A DNA stretch of 64,000 nt from Olsenella uli. Its GTDB lineage: Bacteria > Actinomycetota > Coriobacteriia > Coriobacteriales > Atopobiaceae. Below the pieces are notes generated by a model. That model did no database searches. It saw nothing but the letters and a program-made list of their open reading frames with translations, and was not told the DNA's origin. Shown piece after piece: positions 54,583 to 63,494 of the stretch (the first letter of the stretch is position 1; each line of letters begins with the position of its first letter). The stretch covers positions 186,001-250,000 of the forward strand of contig NZ_JACJKN010000001.1 in the NCBI RefSeq assembly GCF_016900775.1, read 5' to 3'. The translations under genes were made by a program, and so were the position numbers.

Positions 54583-54816
54583 TGCGCAATTGGGGCCTTG
54601 GTGCGAATCGTTTGGTCCCGCCTGCGCAATCAGCGCCTTGGTGCGAAGCCATTTCGCTCAGGCATGCGCCCTGCGACCGCCCGCTGATGCTTTCATCTCA
54701 CATAATCGCAGGTGGCCGGAAGGCGCCTTTCCTCCATAGGGTGAAAAACCCTTCGCACCAAGGCTCTGATTGCGCGGGCGGGGCTCGATTCTTCGCACCA
54801 AGGGGGTAATTGCGCA
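54583..54816. repeat. Paired inverted-repeat element (TTCGCACCAAGG family)
   Basis: Two direct TGCGCAAT...CCTTGGTGCGAA units (54583-54607, 54623-54647) face two inverted units (54752-54775, 54792-54816). The architecture equals that of the 35512-35670 element. It lies between the lipase-like gene and the pheS leader. Confidence 0.75.
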
Positions 54817-54865
54817 TGGAGGTGCGTCGCCTGCCTGGCTGTGCTACCATGTCACGCTAGGCGAT

Positions 54866-55208
54866 GACGGAGAGGTCTGGGCGTCGCGTTGCCAGCGGAC
54901 AAGAGATGGGGGTCACCGGCTGAGAGCCCCCTCCAAGGCAGAGGCCCGGAGTTCACTCCACCAGCCGCGACCTGAACGGTCGTGCGGCGCGCAGAGGGGA
55001 CAGTCACTTCTGCACGCTCGGACGGTCACGCGCGACACGCGCGAAAGCGACCGCCCCCTCCGCACGCTCAGTAGGGAAGCCGGGGGTCCCACGGAACGGG
55101 GCATAACGAGAGGGCGTGCGGGAGAGAAAACCCGCCCGTCAACCGAGGTGGTACCGCGGAGCATTCCGTCCTTGGGCAGCAGCATGGCTGCCGGAGGGCG
55201 GCTTTTTA
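54866..55208 (+). promoter_or_regulatory. T-box leader of pheST, tRNA-Phe responsive
   Basis: The leader has the conserved T-box core GGTGGTACCGCG at 55147-55158. A phenylalanine specifier codon TTC is seen at 54952-54954 in the stem I loop (GGAGTTCACTCC). A terminator follows with arms near 55167-55181 and 55188-55202 and the run TTTTT. Uncharged tRNA-Phe should pair with the leader and allow transcription of pheS. Confidence 0.88.
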
Positions 55209-55227
55209 GTAGAGAAGGGATTGCACG

Positions 55228-56307
55228 ATGTCGATGTCCGACGACCTCAAGGCGATTGAGGCTCAGTTCCAGCAGGGGCTCGCCGCCGCCGAGACCATGG
55301 AGGCCCTCGAGGCCCTGCGCGTGAGCGTGCTCGGCAAGAAGGGCTCGCTCACCCAGATCATGCGCTCCATGGGCAAGGTTGCCCCCGAGGAGCGCCCGGC
55401 CATGGGCCAGCTTGCCAACACCGTGCGCGGCAACGTGGACGCCGCGCTCAAGGCACGCCGCGAGGAGCTCTCCGCCGCGCTCCTGGAGCAGAAGATGGCC
55501 GCCGACGCCGTCGACGTGACGCTGCCGGGCCGCCGCCTCTCCCAGGGCACCCAGCACCTCATCAGCCAGATCCGCGAGGAGGTCGAGGACATCTTCGCGG
55601 GGCTCGGCTACACCGTCGAGGACGGCCCCTACGTGGAGACCACCTGGTACAACTTCACCGCGCTCAACGCCCCGGAGGACCACCCCAGCCGCTCGGCCAA
55701 GGACACCTTCTACCTCGTGGATAACGCCCCGGGCACCGTGGCGCACGCCGAGGAGACCAACGTCCAGGGTGAGTCCGACATCCTGCTGCGCACCCAGACC
55801 TCCGGCGTCCAGGTGCACGTGATGGAGAACAAGAAGCCGCCCATCTACATGATCTGCCCGGGCACGGTTTTCCGCCCGGACACGGCCGACGCCAACCACC
55901 TTCCGCAGTTCACGCAGATCGAGGGCCTGGTCGTGGACGAGGGCATCACCTTCGGCGACTTCAAGGGCACGATGGACTACTTCCTGCGCCAGATCTTCGG
56001 CAAGGACCGCGCCACGCGCTACCGCCCGCACTTCTTCCCCTTCACCGAGCCCTCCTGCGAGGTCGACGTCTCCTGCGGCGTCTGCGGCGGCAAGGGCTGC
56101 CGCTTCTGCAAGGGCACCGGCTGGCTCGAGATCCTGGGCGCCGGCATGGTCGACCCCAACGTGCTCGAGTACTGCGGCATCGATGCGGAGAAGTACACCG
56201 GGTTCGCGTTCGGCATGGGCGTCGAGCGCATCGCGTGCCTGCGCTACGACCTGCCCGACCTTAGGATGCTCATGACTGGCGACATGCGCTTCCTCCGTCA
56301 GTTCTGA
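55228..56307 (+). CDS. pheS: Phenylalanyl-tRNA synthetase alpha subunit
   Basis: A 359-residue class II synthetase alpha chain; it forms an alpha2-beta2 enzyme with PheT. An N-terminal coiled coil (about 1-85) binds tRNA. The catalytic domain carries the motif 2 region RPHFFPFTEPSCEVDV and motif 3 GFAFGMGVERIACLRY near the end. The stop codon TGA is the first TGA of a CTGACAAAGGTG repeat. Confidence 0.96.
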   Translation: MSMSDDLKAIEAQFQQGLAAAETMEALEALRVSVLGKKGSLTQIMRSMGKVAPEERPAMGQLANTVRGNVDAALKARREELSAALLEQKMAADAVDVTLPGRRLSQGTQHLISQIREEVEDIFAGLGYTVEDGPYVETTWYNFTALNAPEDHPSRSAKDTFYLVDNAPGTVAHAEETNVQGESDILLRTQTSGVQVHVMENKKPPIYMICPGTVFRPDTADANHLPQFTQIEGLVVDEGITFGDFKGTMDYFLRQIFGKDRATRYRPHFFPFTEPSCEVDVSCGVCGGKGCRFCKGTGWLEILGAGMVDPNVLEYCGIDAEKYTGFAFGMGVERIACLRYDLPDLRMLMTGDMRFLRQF

Positions 56308-56362
56308 CAAAGGTGCCGGGGCATTTTGTCATGATGACAAAGGTGACCGGGGAGATTGTCAT
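56304..56362. repeat. Two tandem REP copies between pheS and pheT
   Basis: CTGACAAAGGTGCCGGGG...TTTTGTCA (56304-56333) and a second copy TGACAAAGGTGACCGGGG...ATTGTCA (to 56362). The first contains the pheS stop. They may tune pheT translation relative to pheS. Confidence 0.75.
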
Positions 56363-56444
56363 CATTCGCACCAATCTCAGGCACCAGTGAAACCCTCAGA
56401 ACCAGCGGAAACATGTTTCGAATCGCGCGAGAAGGAGAAGAAGA

Positions 56445-58910
56445 ATGCGCGTCTCATATGAGTGGCTCAAGAGCATGGTCGACGTGCCGGCGGACCCCGC
56501 CGAGCTCGTGGCCGAGTTCACCCGCACCGGCACCGAGGTCGAGGGCGTGGAGAAGGTCGGCGCCAACCTCGAGCACGTGGTCACGGCCCAGGTCGTGAGC
56601 AAGAAGCCCCACCCCGACTCCGACCACATGTGGCTCTGCCAGGTCAGCGTTGGCGACAAGAACGTGGATGCGGACGGCAATCCCGTTCCCCTGCAGATCG
56701 TCTGCGGCGCCCAGAACTTCAACGAGGGCGACCACATCGTCACCGCCATGATCGGCGCGGTGCTGCCCGGCGACTTCAAGATCAAGAAGAGCAAGCTGCG
56801 CGGCGTCGAGTCCTGCGGCATGAACTGCTCGGCCCGCGAGCTGGGCCTCGGCAACGACCACGAGGGCATCATGATCCTGCCCGAGGACGCCCCGGTGGGT
56901 ATGGACTTCACCGACTACCTCGGCATGTCCGACACCGTGATCGACTGCGAGATCACGCCCAACCGCCCCGACTGCCTCTCCATGACCGGCATCGCCGCCG
57001 AGGTCGCCGCCATCCTGGACGAGGACACCCACATCGAGCTGCCGAGCGTCAAGGTCGAGCAGGGCCCCAACGCCGCCGACCTCGTCGACGTGACGATCGC
57101 CGACCCCGAGCTCTGCCCGCGCTACACCGCGCGCGTCGTGCGCAACGTGAAGATCGGCCCCTCGCCCGACTGGCTCGCCCAGCGCGTGGCCGCCGCCGGC
57201 GGGCGCTCGATCAACAACGTTGTGGACGTGACCAACTACGTGATGTACCTCACGGGCCAGCCGCTCCACGCCTTCGACCTGGGCAAGCTCACCGAGCGCG
57301 ACGGACGCCGCCACATCGTGGTGCGCGCCGCGGCGGACGGCGAGCGCCTGACGACGCTCGACGGCCAGGAGCGCGTGCTCACGCACGACATGTGCCTCAT
57401 CACCGACGACGGCGCGACCCCGATCGCCCTTGCCGGCGTCATGGGCGGCCTCGACTCCGAGATCACGGAGGAGACCGTGGACGTCCTTCTCGAGAGCGCG
57501 AACTTCTCGAGCGGCCACACCTCCCGCACGAGCCGCAACCTCGACCTCATGAGCGAGGCCTCCATCCGCTACGAGCGCAAGGTCGACGGCACCAACTGCG
57601 CCAACGTTGCCGAGATCGCGGCGGCGCTCTTCGAGGAGTGCTGCGGCGCCGAGGTCTGCCCCGGCATCGTGGACGTCTATCCCGGCGAGGCCGACGACGC
57701 GCCGGTCAAGATCAACTTCCGCCCGTACCGCGCCCGCGCGCTCGCCGGCGCCCCCATCACCAACTCGTTCATGATGTCGCGCCTCGAGCGCCTCGGCTGC
57801 ACGGTCGAGAAGAACGACATCGCGCACTACGTCGTGACCGCCCCGACCAACCGCCCCGACCTCACCCGCGAGGTCGACCTCATCGAGGAGGTCGTGCGCC
57901 TCTGGGGCGAGGGCGACATCGAGCCCACCATCCCCGCCGCGAAGAACCACGCCGGCGGCCTCACGCCCGAGCAGCGCCGCGTGCGCAAGATCGGCCAGGT
58001 CCTGCGCGCCTGCGGCCTCTCCGAGACCTCCACGTACTGCTTCGCCGCGCCGGACGACCTCGCTCGCCTGGGCATCCCCGAGACCGGCCGCGGCGTGCCC
58101 GTGAAGATCATCCGCCCGCTCGTGGCCGAGCAGTCCGAGATGCGCCGCGACATGCTCCCGGGCCTGCTGCGCTCGGTGGCGTACAACCTCGACCACGGCG
58201 TCTCGAACGTGGCGCTCTACGAGATCGGCCGCGTCTTCTTTGGCAAGGAGCACGCGAGCCTGCCCGACGAGCCGAGCTACGTCTGCGGCGTCCTGTGCGG
58301 CAAGCGCGCCGACGACGCCTGGAACCAGCGCTTCGACGAGTATGACTTCTTCGACGCCAAGGGCGTGGTCGAGGAGCTCCTGGACGCCCTGCGTCTCACG
58401 AAGGTCCGCTTCAAGGTGGCCGACCCCAAGCAGTACCCGTGGCTCCAGCCCGGCCGCGCCGCCGAGGTGCTCTCGCGCGGCGAGGTCATCGGCTGGGTGG
58501 GCAACGTCCACCCGCGCGGCCTCAAGGCCATGGGCGTGGACGAGCCCGTGGTGGCCTTCGAGCTCTCCCAGGCGGCGCTCTTGCGCCTCTCCGCGGACGA
58601 GCTGCCCTACGAGGACGTGCCCACGCTGCCAGGCGTGGACGTGGACCTCGCCATCGTCGTGGACGAGTCCGTGACCTGCGAGACCCTCATGCAGCGCATC
58701 ACCTCCGCCGGCGGCAAGCTGCTCGCCGACGCCCGCCTCTTCGACGTCTACCGCGATGACGAGCGCGTGGGCAAGGGCAAGAAGTCCATGGCCTTCTCGC
58801 TCACCTACCGCGCGGCCGACCGCACCCTCACCTCCGACGAGGTGGAGAAGGCGCACGCCAAGCTCGTGACCAAGGTCTGCAAGGCCACCGGCGGCGAGGT
58901 CCGCAGCTAA
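56445..58910 (+). CDS. pheT: Phenylalanyl-tRNA synthetase beta subunit
   Basis: An 821-residue beta subunit. It has the tRNA-binding EMAP-like domain (about 40-155), B3/B4 editing region, B5 and the C-terminal ferredoxin-fold anticodon-binding domain (about 725-820, with KGKKSMAFSLTYRAADRTL). Shares the T-box-controlled transcript with pheS; 137 bp separate the genes because of the repeats. Confidence 0.95.
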   Translation: MRVSYEWLKSMVDVPADPAELVAEFTRTGTEVEGVEKVGANLEHVVTAQVVSKKPHPDSDHMWLCQVSVGDKNVDADGNPVPLQIVCGAQNFNEGDHIVTAMIGAVLPGDFKIKKSKLRGVESCGMNCSARELGLGNDHEGIMILPEDAPVGMDFTDYLGMSDTVIDCEITPNRPDCLSMTGIAAEVAAILDEDTHIELPSVKVEQGPNAADLVDVTIADPELCPRYTARVVRNVKIGPSPDWLAQRVAAAGGRSINNVVDVTNYVMYLTGQPLHAFDLGKLTERDGRRHIVVRAAADGERLTTLDGQERVLTHDMCLITDDGATPIALAGVMGGLDSEITEETVDVLLESANFSSGHTSRTSRNLDLMSEASIRYERKVDGTNCANVAEIAAALFEECCGAEVCPGIVDVYPGEADDAPVKINFRPYRARALAGAPITNSFMMSRLERLGCTVEKNDIAHYVVTAPTNRPDLTREVDLIEEVVRLWGEGDIEPTIPAAKNHAGGLTPEQRRVRKIGQVLRACGLSETSTYCFAAPDDLARLGIPETGRGVPVKIIRPLVAEQSEMRRDMLPGLLRSVAYNLDHGVSNVALYEIGRVFFGKEHASLPDEPSYVCGVLCGKRADDAWNQRFDEYDFFDAKGVVEELLDALRLTKVRFKVADPKQYPWLQPGRAAEVLSRGEVIGWVGNVHPRGLKAMGVDEPVVAFELSQAALLRLSADELPYEDVPTLPGVDVDLAIVVDESVTCETLMQRITSAGGKLLADARLFDVYRDDERVGKGKKSMAFSLTYRAADRTLTSDEVEKAHAKLVTKVCKATGGEVRS

Positions 58911-58940
58911 CCTGACAAAGGTGTCAGGGTCGTTTGTCAT
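58911..58940. repeat. REP copy after pheT
   Basis: CCTGACAAAGGTGTCAGGG...GTTTGTCAT immediately follows the pheT stop. Same family as 27764, 32232, 48869 and 56304. Confidence 0.8.
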
Positions 58941-59023
58941 GGTCGCGGCCGGGCGCACAACGCGTCCGGCCGCGCCGCGTTAGGGTTACACTGTTTCTAC
59001 GAGTGATGCTGCGAGGAGGGCCT

Positions 59024-59845
59024 ATGTTCTGCACCAACTGCGGCGCCGAGGTTTCCGACGGCGCAAAGTTCTGCGACACGTGCGGCGCCCCCGTCGGCGC
59101 GGGCGACGCTGACAAGACCGCCGTCGCCCCTCCGGGCGCGCCTACGCCGCCCGCCTCCCCGACGCCCGAGCAGGGCTCCCCCGCGCCGCGTACCCACGGC
59201 AGCTCCGTCGTGGCCGTCGTCATGTCCGTCGTCGCGCTCGTCGCGGTGGTCGCGCTCGTCGTGGTGGTGGCCAACCCCTTTGGCGCCGGCTCGCAGCCCG
59301 CGTCCGAGCAGCCGGCGCAGGAGCAGCCGGCGGACGGCGCGGACCCCGCCGAGGAGCCGTCGAGCGCGGGCGAGAAGGACGACGAGGGCGCCGCGCAGGA
59401 CGCCGGCCCCGAGGACGACGCGGGCGCCGATGACGCCGCGGCGGATGAGGCGGACGCCGCAGCCGGCACGCAGCAGAACAACGTCGTCGTGGTGGTGGAG
59501 GGCAACGACCACGCGCCCGCCCCGCCCCGCTCGACCGTCGTGCACACGAGCTCCGACGACTACATCCTCCCGTACAGCGCAACGTACGAGTACTCCACGA
59601 GCGAGATCTCCCACCTGAGCGACTGGGAGCTCTACCTCGCGAGAAACGAGATCTACGCCCGTCACGGCCGCGAGTTCAGAAACGACGACCTCGTCCGCTA
59701 CTTCGGTGACAAGTCCTGGTACACCCCGCTCTACTCCCCGGATGACTTCGACGCGCGCGTGGACTCGTTTCTCAGCTACACCGAGCAGCGCAACGCCGCG
59801 ACGATCCTCTCGCTCGAGCAGTCGCGCGGCTCCGCCTACATCTAG
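59024..59845 (+). CDS. Zinc-ribbon membrane protein with YARHG domain
   Basis: A 273-residue protein. The N-terminus has a zinc ribbon CTNC...CDTC (residues 3-22), then a Pro-rich linker, a membrane helix (about 65-88), a long acidic Ala/Glu-rich stretch and a C-terminal YARHG domain with the motif NEIYARHGREF near 214 and SWYTPLYSPDDF after it. YARHG proteins are extracellular in most cases. GAGGAGGG precedes the ATG. Function unknown; a sensor or cell-envelope role is possible. Confidence 0.8.
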   Translation: MFCTNCGAEVSDGAKFCDTCGAPVGAGDADKTAVAPPGAPTPPASPTPEQGSPAPRTHGSSVVAVVMSVVALVAVVALVVVVANPFGAGSQPASEQPAQEQPADGADPAEEPSSAGEKDDEGAAQDAGPEDDAGADDAAADEADAAAGTQQNNVVVVVEGNDHAPAPPRSTVVHTSSDDYILPYSATYEYSTSEISHLSDWELYLARNEIYARHGREFRNDDLVRYFGDKSWYTPLYSPDDFDARVDSFLSYTEQRNAATILSLEQSRGSAYI

Positions 59846-59857
59846 CCCGGAGGTTCC

Positions 59858-60523
59858 ATGCCAAGCTGGAACATACATGTCGCGCACGTGGAGCGTCTGC
59901 TCCGGGAGGAGGGTGCGGCCGCCCTTGGCGTCCGCGACCCCAACGCGTTTCTCATGGGCAACCTCGCGCCGGACATCTACGTGGGCTACATGGTGCCCGA
60001 CATCACGTATCGCATCGACTACAAGCTCACGCACCAGGCGTTGCGCGAGCACATCCCGCTGCCCAGCTACGACGAGTTCTGGAGCTTCTACGTGGCGCGC
60101 CAGGAGCGGGTGAGCGACCTTGCGCTCGGCGCGTGGGCGCATCTCGTGACCGACCACGTCTACAACGCCCACACGCGCCGCTACCTGGAGCTCATCGGCG
60201 TGAAGCCCGGCGAGCGGGCGCGCATCGGCAAGCAGGCGGACTTCGCGCTCTTTGGGCGCACGCTCGACATCTCTATGGTCCCGAGCGTCGGCGAGTCCCT
60301 GCTCGAGCAGTGCGCCGCCTTCCCGCCGTACACGATCCTCGAGCGCGACGCGCGCGCCGCCGCGGACGTGGCCCGACGGATCGTCGAGAAGAACTGCGAG
60401 GAGCACGTGAGCGGCGTACCCGTCTACCAGCTGCTCAGCGCGGAGTTCTTCGAAACGGCCCGCCAGGAGGCGCATGACACCATCGTGCGCGGCCTGCGCT
60501 TGTTCGCCGGCCGCCGAGGCTAG
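59858..60523 (+). CDS. Zinc-dependent phospholipase C-like protein
   Basis: A 221-residue protein of the Zn_dep_PLPC family. It has SWNIHVAHVERLL at the N-terminus and a core GAWAHLVTDHVYNAH near 95-105, where conserved His and Asp residues bind metal in this family. No signal peptide is seen, so it may be cytoplasmic. GGAGG precedes the ATG, and 12 bp separate it from the YARHG gene. The activity of bacterial members is mostly untested. Confidence 0.75.
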   Translation: MPSWNIHVAHVERLLREEGAAALGVRDPNAFLMGNLAPDIYVGYMVPDITYRIDYKLTHQALREHIPLPSYDEFWSFYVARQERVSDLALGAWAHLVTDHVYNAHTRRYLELIGVKPGERARIGKQADFALFGRTLDISMVPSVGESLLEQCAAFPPYTILERDARAAADVARRIVEKNCEEHVSGVPVYQLLSAEFFETARQEAHDTIVRGLRLFAGRRG

Positions 60524-60534
60524 TCCCGGCACGG

Positions 60535-60605
60535 GAAAGCGCGCCCCCTGCGCGGCCCTTCTCGCATTGCCGCAGATGGCGAGAAGAACGTGGCACAGGG
60601 GGCGT
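60535..60605. terminator. Hairpin element between convergent genes
   Basis: CGCCCCCTG (60542-60550) pairs with CAGGGGGCG (60596-60604), and inside CCTTCTCGCAT faces ATGGCGAGAAG. GGAAAGCGCGCCC at the left end recurs at 39932 and GGCGAGAAGAACG at 33508 and 40086. Confidence 0.6.
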
Positions 60606-60630
60606 GCCTGAGGGGGCGTGCGGCGCTGCC

Positions 60631-61920
60631 CTAGGGGCGTCCGAGCGTGCGGAACATGAGCCGCTTGTAGGCCTCCACCCCCGGCTGGTCGAAGGGGTTG
60701 ACGTCGAGCAGGCTCGCCGAGAGGTAGCACGAGAACATGAGGAAGTAGAGGAGCCTTCCCAGGTGCTCGGCGTCCAGGCGGTCGAGCTCGATGGTGGGGC
60801 AGGGGAGCGTCGGCGCGTGCGCGGCGCGCGTGGCCGCGAAGCTCGCTTTGTTGATGTCCCAGAAGTCGGCGCCGTCGAGGTAGCCGAAGCGGTCGTCGAT
60901 GTCCGAGCCCCCCAGGACGAGGGAGTCTCCCTCGCCGGGCTCGACGACGTCGAGGAAGGTCTCCATGAGCTGGCGGGTTCCGTCCTGGACGTACTGTCCC
61001 AGGCTGTGGAGCTCCTCGGAGTACTCGGCCGAGGCGGGGAAGAGGCCACGTCCGCGCTTGCCCTCGCTCTCGGCAAAGAGCTGCTCGTACCATTTGGAGA
61101 GCCACCGGAAGCGTGGCTCGAAGAAGCTCAGGAGCTCCACGCGCAGCCCCGCGTCCCAGGCGAGCCTGCGGATGAGCGCGTAGCGCCAGGCGGCGTTTGC
61201 CAGGGGGTCCCCCGTGCCGTCGCGCAGGAGCGCCTCCTCGGAGCGGGCGCCGGCCACGAGGGCGCGGACGTCGGCGCCGGCGAAGGCGAGCGGCAGGAGG
61301 TGCACCTCGGTGAGCGCGGTGAATCGGCCGCCCACGGGCTCGGGGAAGGTCGTGAACGCGTAGCCGTGGGCGTGGCAGAGCCCCTCGAGGTGCGAGCCCG
61401 GCGTGCCGCAGCAGACGATGCGCGACGCCGCGTCCTTCTCGCCATATCTCCTGTCGAGCCATTGTCGCAGCAGCCGGAAGGACGAGCCGGGCTCCAGCGT
61501 CTCGAAGTTCTTGGCCACGCAGTCGATGACGACCTCGTGACCCTCCAGGTCCTCCAGGACGCGCCGCAGCTCAAAGGCGGAGAGCGTGTTGCCCGCATAG
61601 ATGATGCGGTGCGCCCCGTCGAGCGAGCCGTCCCGGGCGCCCAGGGCGGCGAGCACCGCGCGGGTGGCGTTGTTGGAGCCGCCGACGCCAATGAGGACGA
61701 AGGTGTCCGCCCTCTCGCGCAGCTGCGCGGCAAGGCTCTCGATCTGGGCGATCTTCTCGTCCGAGGCCCAGTTATCCACGTGGAGCCAGCCGAGCGATCC
61801 CGCGTGGCGCTCTTCGCCTGCCTGGCAGCGCGCGAGCACGTCCGCGCGCTCGACCGAGGCCCGGGTGACCTCCTCCGAGCTCACCCGGGCGCCGAGATAC
61901 GTCTCGTTAAGCCGAAGCAT
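60631..61920 (-). CDS. pgi: Glucose-6-phosphate isomerase
   Basis: A 429-residue isomerase of the short bacterial/Gram-positive type. It interconverts glucose 6-phosphate and fructose 6-phosphate. The SIS-fold phosphate site is VLIGVGGSNNATRAVLAAL and the catalytic region GRFTALTEVHLLPLAFAG, with QYVQDGTRQLMETFL and DVNPFDQPGVEAYK at the C-terminus. It lies ten bases after the LarA-family gene on the same strand and probably shares a transcript. Confidence 0.93.
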   Translation of the reverse strand: MLRLNETYLGARVSSEEVTRASVERADVLARCQAGEERHAGSLGWLHVDNWASDEKIAQIESLAAQLRERADTFVLIGVGGSNNATRAVLAALGARDGSLDGAHRIIYAGNTLSAFELRRVLEDLEGHEVVIDCVAKNFETLEPGSSFRLLRQWLDRRYGEKDAASRIVCCGTPGSHLEGLCHAHGYAFTTFPEPVGGRFTALTEVHLLPLAFAGADVRALVAGARSEEALLRDGTGDPLANAAWRYALIRRLAWDAGLRVELLSFFEPRFRWLSKWYEQLFAESEGKRGRGLFPASAEYSEELHSLGQYVQDGTRQLMETFLDVVEPGEGDSLVLGGSDIDDRFGYLDGADFWDINKASFAATRAAHAPTLPCPTIELDRLDAEHLGRLLYFLMFSCYLSASLLDVNPFDQPGVEAYKRLMFRTLGRP

Positions 61921-61929
61921 CCGCTGTGC

Positions 61930-63426
61930 CTAACAGCCGCAGGGGTGCGCGGGGGCGTCGTCGCGGAAGTGGCTGTTCTGGGACGGGTCCTTCATGCAGA
62001 GGTGCGGCACGGCGCGGTTGTAGGCGTGCGGCAGCGCCAGGATGGTGGGGTTGCCGTCGGTGAACTTGCGCGTGGCGTCGGCGATGGCCTCCTCGAAGGT
62101 CGGGCGGGTCTTGAGGCCCATGGTGCGGGCGATGCCGGGCTTCTGCGCGCCCACGATGTAGGTGGCGCTGAGGTACTTCTCGGCAAGGTTTCCGCAGGTC
62201 ATCATGCTGAAGCCGTGGAACGGGTGGAAGGCGCCCGCAAAGCGGTACTTGCGGATGTACTCCTCGTTGGTGGCGAAGTACTCGCCGTACTTGATCATCT
62301 CGTCGAGGGTGTTCATCTTGTCTGACTGCCAGAGCTCCCACTGCTCGCGCAGGTAGGGCCAGCGCTCGTCGTGGAACCAGCCGTTGCAGTAGCTGGCGAT
62401 GACAAAGACGCAGTGGTCGGAGAGGATGCGCTTGTGGCGGATGACCTGGGCGGAGACGGCCTGCATCATCTGGATGGGGTTGGTGCCCATGCCGTCGCCG
62501 TAGTGGAAGTTGGTGGGCATGCCCATGACCACGATGTCGTACTTCTTCTCGGCCCAGTGCACGTAGGTGCGCTTGTCGGCGAGCTTCCAGGAGACGGGCT
62601 GCATCTCGGCGGCGTAGCCGGAGAAGATGGCGATCTGGCGGCTCCAGGTGTCGAGCACGGCGTCCACGCAGAAGAACTTCTTGCCCATCTTCTCTTCCAT
62701 GAACATGCCCTGCTGGTCGAACTTGTCGCGCATAAGGGAGGAGGTGGAGACGGGGACGAAGTCCGGGCGGCTCATGACGCGCGGCACGTGGTGCGCGCTG
62801 ATGGAGCGCCAGTGGGTGATGCCGGTGGCGCAGTGCTTGTAGCCGCCCGAGTAGCCACCGTAGGGGTTGCCCTGCGTGTGGCCGATGAGGATGGCGATGT
62901 CGGCGTCATAGACGTACTTGTTCATGATCACGTGGTCGCCCTGCGGCGTGAAGCCGAGGTCGACGAGGTGGTCGTAGTCCTCGGAGTCGTGGCTCGTGAT
63001 CTGCCCCGTGCCCTCGAACTCGCTGTAGAGCTCCTCGCCCAGGATGAGCCTGGCCTCGGCGGTGGAGGTGCGGGGGTGCAGGCCGTTGGAGAAGAGCAGG
63101 AGCACGTCGTCGTGGGAGACGCCGTTGGCGAAGAGCTCGTCGAGGCAGGCGCGGATGGCCACCTTGCGGTGCGCGGTGGGCTGCGTGCCGCCCTTCACGA
63201 TGTCGGGGATGACGATGACGACCTTGGCGCCGGGGTGCGCGAGGTCGGCGAGCGGCTCCATGCCGATGGGGTTGCGGATGCTCTCGAGCGTGGCGTTATA
63301 GAGGCTGTCCCAGTCCTGGGGCAGGCACTCGGGGTCCTTGACGGTCTCGCCGGTGACGAAGACGTCGGTGCTGTCGGGCAGCTCGGCCCCGAGCATGCCG
63401 TTGCCGTACTCAAAGTCCAGATGCAT
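61930..63426 (-). CDS. LarA-family nickel-pincer racemase/epimerase homologue
   Basis: A 498-residue DUF2088/LarA-family protein. LarA uses a nickel-pincer nucleotide to racemise lactate; homologues act on other 2-hydroxy acids. Typical parts include LFSNGLHPRTSTAEARLILG near 115, the histidine-rich GGYSGGYKHCATGITHWRS near 200, and the C-terminal TILALPHAYNRAVPHL. The start at 63426 follows GAAAGGAAACCC. Substrate unknown. No larB, larC or larE cofactor genes are adjacent. The neighbours are a TIM-family isomerase and pgi, which hints at sugar or sugar-acid metabolism. Confidence 0.85.
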   Translation of the reverse strand: MHLDFEYGNGMLGAELPDSTDVFVTGETVKDPECLPQDWDSLYNATLESIRNPIGMEPLADLAHPGAKVVIVIPDIVKGGTQPTAHRKVAIRACLDELFANGVSHDDVLLLFSNGLHPRTSTAEARLILGEELYSEFEGTGQITSHDSEDYDHLVDLGFTPQGDHVIMNKYVYDADIAILIGHTQGNPYGGYSGGYKHCATGITHWRSISAHHVPRVMSRPDFVPVSTSSLMRDKFDQQGMFMEEKMGKKFFCVDAVLDTWSRQIAIFSGYAAEMQPVSWKLADKRTYVHWAEKKYDIVVMGMPTNFHYGDGMGTNPIQMMQAVSAQVIRHKRILSDHCVFVIASYCNGWFHDERWPYLREQWELWQSDKMNTLDEMIKYGEYFATNEEYIRKYRFAGAFHPFHGFSMMTCGNLAEKYLSATYIVGAQKPGIARTMGLKTRPTFEEAIADATRKFTDGNPTILALPHAYNRAVPHLCMKDPSQNSHFRDDAPAHPCGC

Positions 63427-63459
63427 GGGTTTCCTTTCTGTGGGGGGTGGCGTGCGAAA

Positions 63460-63494
63460 GTGACTCAAAAGGGGACTGTCCCCTTTTGAGTCAC
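63460..63494. repeat. REP palindrome between the TIM-family and LarA-family genes
   Basis: GTGACTCAAAAGGGGACTGTCCCCTTTTGAGTC-type perfect palindrome with the GGGGACNGTCCCC core. The stop codon of the TIM-family gene (63493-63491) lies in the arm. Confidence 0.8.
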
